Shown here: positions 48,346 through 51,030 of the stretch, piece after piece
How positions within the stretch are numbered: position 1 is the first letter of the stretch
Layout: every line of letters starts with the position of its first letter
Assembly (NCBI GenBank): GCA_020536535.1
Contig: JAHLWZ010000450.1
Location: 11,426 to 62,455 of the forward strand
Origin: Pelomyxa schiedti
Taxonomy: Eukaryota > Evosea > Pelobiontida > Pelomyxidae
Direction: 5' to 3'
Length of the DNA stretch: 51,030 nt
Program-made: the position numbers and the translations under genes
Notes under the pieces: model-generated
Databases searched by the model: none
Told to the model about the DNA's origin: nothing
Seen by the model: only the letters and a program-made list of their open reading frames with translations

Positions 48346-48665
48346 TAATCGATCCCTGTTATGCCTATTACACCCAAGAACCACAGCGGGAACGCCCGCA
48401 CTAACGTGGCAGAGAGCAGCAAAGCAGCGGCAAGGGTATCCAACACGACCACAAGACTGGGAGTGGGCCAAGAAAAAGAAGAGCCGCCACAATGTTCTCG
48501 GTGCGGTGTCGTCTGCCCTGGCACCTGTTTCCATTACGGCCCCCCCACTCCCAGTCTTGTGGCCATGTTGGATACCCTTGCCGCTGCTTTGCTGCTCTCT
48601 GCCACGTTAGTGCGGGTGTTCCTGCTGTGGTTCTTGGGTGTAATAGGCATAACAGGGATCGATTA
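48346..48665. repeat. 122-bp inverted repeat inside the LTR element
   Basis: Left arm 48346-48467 and right arm 48544-48665 are reverse complements with about four mismatches, separated by 76 bases. The arms begin at TAATCGATCC, next to the expected primer-binding side of the element. Transcription through it would give a long hairpin. Confidence 0.92.
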
Positions 48666-48680
48666 AAGCACTCCACCACG

Positions 48681-48904
48681 TGTAAGACAAGCCCTTGTGG
48701 GTGTCCGAAGCGAAAGTCGGCAAGTGAATAAAAAGTGTTCTCTCTTATTTTCTATAACTATTCTAATCCTTTAGGATAGTTCTAAACAGTGACTGTGTGT
48801 GTGGTGATGTCACTGGCGACTGCTGATAGAACTATAGACGATCTGGTCTGGTTTGGGTGAGTGTGATTTAGGTCTGCTGGATGTGGGTTCCGAAACAGCC
48901 TACA
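48681..48904 (-). repeat. 5' LTR (right copy) of the chromovirus
   Basis: Direct repeat of 45672-45896. On the minus strand it is followed by CGTGGTGGAGTGC, the position of the primer-binding site, though I cannot name the tRNA. Confidence 0.93.
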
Positions 48905-49108
48905 CACCAAGCAGTGATTGTTTCTCGCCAACAAGTAGAAGCCGGGCTGCTTGAGTGAACTCCAACATCACCCATTGCATATCTGGGTCAATGGGCAGAA
49001 GTTTTTTACCTATCAAAAAGTACATACTTCCACCCCAACAAAAACTTCCGCCCAGGTGGAGGTATGCACTTTTTGGTCTGAGAAAAAGTTTTTAAGTTTT
49101 AAGCCAAC
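48905..49108. other. Gap between LTR element and last gene, with a hairpin
   Basis: No gene seen. It contains an imperfect inverted repeat, 49015-49034 against 49055-49074 (18 of 20 bases pair, 20-base loop), lying 35 bases past the stop of the minus-strand gene. It may be a 3' UTR structure or the end of a mobile element. Confidence 0.6.
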
Positions 49109-51030
49109 TCAATATTTATTTAACAGTGCTGACAAGGTTGTCAAAGCCACAATTTGTTGTAACAAACACTCCCAAGTGTTGTGTGGGTCAGATGAAGAAA
49201 GTCTACCACGGCAACAAACTTCCTTCAGATGTTTATGCCATTTGTTCATAGCTTCAGCTAGTTCTTGTTTGAGAATACTTGGGGGACCAAAAAATTTAGC
49301 ATCTGACCATGAATGCTCACACCAATAGTGAACAGAGGGTTGAGCTTTTGGCTAAACAAGGAGTATAAAGCTAACATGTTATTCCTAGTTGTGGTCCACC
49401 TTGAATGAATATCATCAGTCAACTTCTCACAATGTAACCACTCATAAGCAAAATTCAAGACAGACACTAAGTCATTCAAAATATTTCTCAAAGATCTGTT
49501 TTGAACATCATTTGGCCTCCAGAGAACATAAACTTTTTGGCTCAACTCAGTTTGAACCCTGGTAGAAGCAGAATCCCAAAGATGGTCCAAACAATGAGAT
49601 TCCATCACTGCTTTGGCTGTGTTTGCTTGAAAAGTTTTTTTTGGCCAATGAGAGGCACATGTGTTGATAGCAACCTTTAGAGTTGTGGCCAAAGCTTTAT
49701 AGCCCTGAGACTTCAACCAGTCATAACAAGATAATAAAAGATTCAACATCACATTGGCAAAACAGTGCAAAGGGTCATACACCAACCTTTGCAATATTGG
49801 TTTAAGCAGAGAAAAAAGGCAATGTTGACATGTCTGCATGAGCACAGTGATTGGGCCCATATTACACCACTACAACCACCATTGAATGGAGCATTTCTCT
49901 CTTGTCCAGCAATGTTTTCTTTTCTAGTGAAACATGCTTCTTCTCACAGACTGTGGCATCTGCATGGTTTAGGCCACATCCTTGTGAAAGGTTTCATTGA
50001 TGGTTGGCAACTGTGGGGAAAAAATCTCTTTGAGGATTGATGTCTTCATGAATTTCTTCAATGTCTGTTGCTGCAACAGATGTAGTCTTCCCAACATCTC
50101 TTTGTGTAAGAAGAGCTTTATGTGGCAGCTTCTTTGCTGCACTTGCCTTGATGAGTGTGATGCAAAAATTACCCCAGCTGTCTGGAATCAAGTGGTTGTT
50201 GCTATCTCTCTTTTGATTTTGAAAGATTCTGACAACATATTGTGGAGACACAACACCCCACACATTCACTAATTGCCCCACAGTGAGAAAAACAAGGTCT
50301 GGGGGGTTCTGTCTCTCCACTTTCACCTCTTCCCACCACTTCACTCCACTTTTCGCCACACTGTGAACTGGTTTCTCCCCACTCCAACAGTACCCTTTTT
50401 TGGGGGTGTATAAGCACACCTCATCTTTTTCTTTCTTGTTCTTCTTTTCCTCAATCTTCATCCCCTCTTTTCTTTCCATTTTTTTGGCTTCAATTACTTC
50501 CTTCAATGCCACCACAAACTTTTCTCCTTTCTTCCATTTGACTTCCCCATTTTTGTTGAGACACAAAGATAAGAGGCGATCAAATTCTGAGGCAGCACAC
50601 TTGGCTTCTCTCATTTTCGGTATCCAATTCATATCAGGTTTTGTATTGAAGTCAATACAGTGTTTAATGCTTTGGTACCATACTAAAATCAAAATTAGTT
50701 GTTTTGGTAGTATCCGTTTCTTTTACCAGAAGATGTTGCTTGAGTTTCAGATGATGTGGTAGTGGATGAACTTTGTTCATTTGTGTTGCTTGAACAAGGA
50801 TGCTCTTGGCATACAGACTCACTTGTATTATTAAAACAAGGAATCTCATCATTACAAATCTCCTGAGGCACATCAACCTCCACCACCTGGCTCAAATTTA
50901 AAACAAAATTGGAAGAGTTTCATCATTGGAATCAGATCCAGCATTTTGAAGTGATGATACTGACTGGGTATGCCTGGATCGGTCACGAAGAGAATGGGAA
51001 TGCTTGAGTCGCTTAGGTTTTGGAGGAGTT
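49109..51030 (-). CDS. Unidentified spliced gene, 5' partial, possibly of mobile-element origin
   Basis: Running from the right edge toward 49109. I see a basic Ser-rich segment (KPKRLKHSHSLRDRSRHTQS) and an acidic/Ser-rich exon ending at 50727. A 44-base intron (50683-50726) leads into a long exon (VWYQSIKHCIDFNTKPDMNW, a Lys/Glu-rich linker, PDSWGNFCITLIKASAAKKL). After one unresolved join comes a Cys/His-bearing stretch (CGLNHADATVCEKKHVSLEK). A 46-base intron near 49830 leads to TCQHCLFSLLKPILQRLVYD and DPLHCFANVMLNLLLSCYDW. Another intron of about 65 bases near 49290 leads to AEAMNKWHKHLKEVCCRGRL, and the stop is at 49109. Introns match the house style, so it is a real host-type gene. 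Its Cys/His pairs and its position beside an LTR element leave a domesticated or active transposon protein possible. No family recognised. Confidence 0.5.

Larger units (their letters stand above)
45672..48904 (-). mobile_element. Decayed Ty3/gypsy chromovirus LTR retrotransposon
   Basis: Two directly repeated LTRs of about 225 bp flank a 2.8 kb interior coding on the minus strand. A polypurine tract abuts the downstream LTR. The interior keeps the end of RT with RNase H, integrase and a chromodomain. Gag, protease and nearly all of RT are missing, and a 122-bp inverted repeat occupies part of that place. No clear target-site duplication: the five bases outside are ccacg on the left and cacca on the right. 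The LTRs differ at about nine positions, so the copy is not very recent. It is a non-autonomous, deleted copy. Confidence 0.93.

Noticed and set aside
48188-48679. Open frames on both strands with nearly the same protein sequence
   Set aside because: Produced by the 122-bp inverted repeat, not by two genes.
45667-48909. Target-site duplication around the chromovirus
   Set aside because: The five bases on each side (ccacg and cacca) do not match, so no duplication is claimed.

Overview
The window is nuclear DNA of a eukaryote, most likely a free-living unicellular one. The genes are packed tightly on both strands. Nearly every gene is cut by very short GT-AG introns; the ones I could resolve run mostly from 42 to 60 bases, several with pyrimidine-poor acceptors ending in aaaag. 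AATAAA signals lie shortly after several stop codons. The protein set is a myosin-V-type DIL tail, an SGT1 cochaperone, an RNF14-like RBR ligase, a Rab-like GTPase, a TIG-repeat receptor with a TKL kinase, a cathepsin and ankyrin/F-box proteins. This fits an amoebozoan-like protist best, but no rRNA or organelle marker is present to fix the taxon.

Layout, left to right: the 3' part of a coiled-coil/DIL gene (+, to 3873); a secreted papain-type protease (+); two ankyrin-type genes (-, 5564-7211); an FHA plus double-CUE protein (+); a conserved protein of unknown function (+); a 10.6 kb receptor-kinase gene with about 25 TIG domains (+, 11435-22081); an ankyrin/F-box gene (-); an atypical small GTPase (-); a small uncertain gene (-); SGT1 (+); a GH29 alpha-L-fucosidase (+); an SPR-rich HAT-repeat protein (+); a PHO80-like cyclin (+); an RWD-RBR ubiquitin ligase (+); a convergent SLC43-like MFS transporter (-); a decayed Ty3/gypsy chromovirus with both LTRs (-, 45672-48904); and an unidentified spliced gene running off the right edge (-).

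The main discovery candidate is at 42074-43235. The last exon of the plus-strand RBR ligase lies on the minus strand at the end of the transporter gene. The last exons of the minus-strand transporter lie on the plus strand at the end of the ligase gene. One inversion of about 1 kb with both breakpoints inside phase-0 introns explains this, and it keeps both resulting chimeric genes in frame. Inverted poly(A)/poly(T) runs sit exactly where such breakpoints are needed. It is either a real tail-swapping inversion, giving a membrane-anchored RBR ligase and a shortened transporter, or an assembly error.

The functional themes are ubiquitin and chaperone biology (RBR ligase, F-box, CUE, SGT1) and cell-surface signalling (TIG kinase, small GTPase). 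The genes are not visibly arranged in co-regulated groups.
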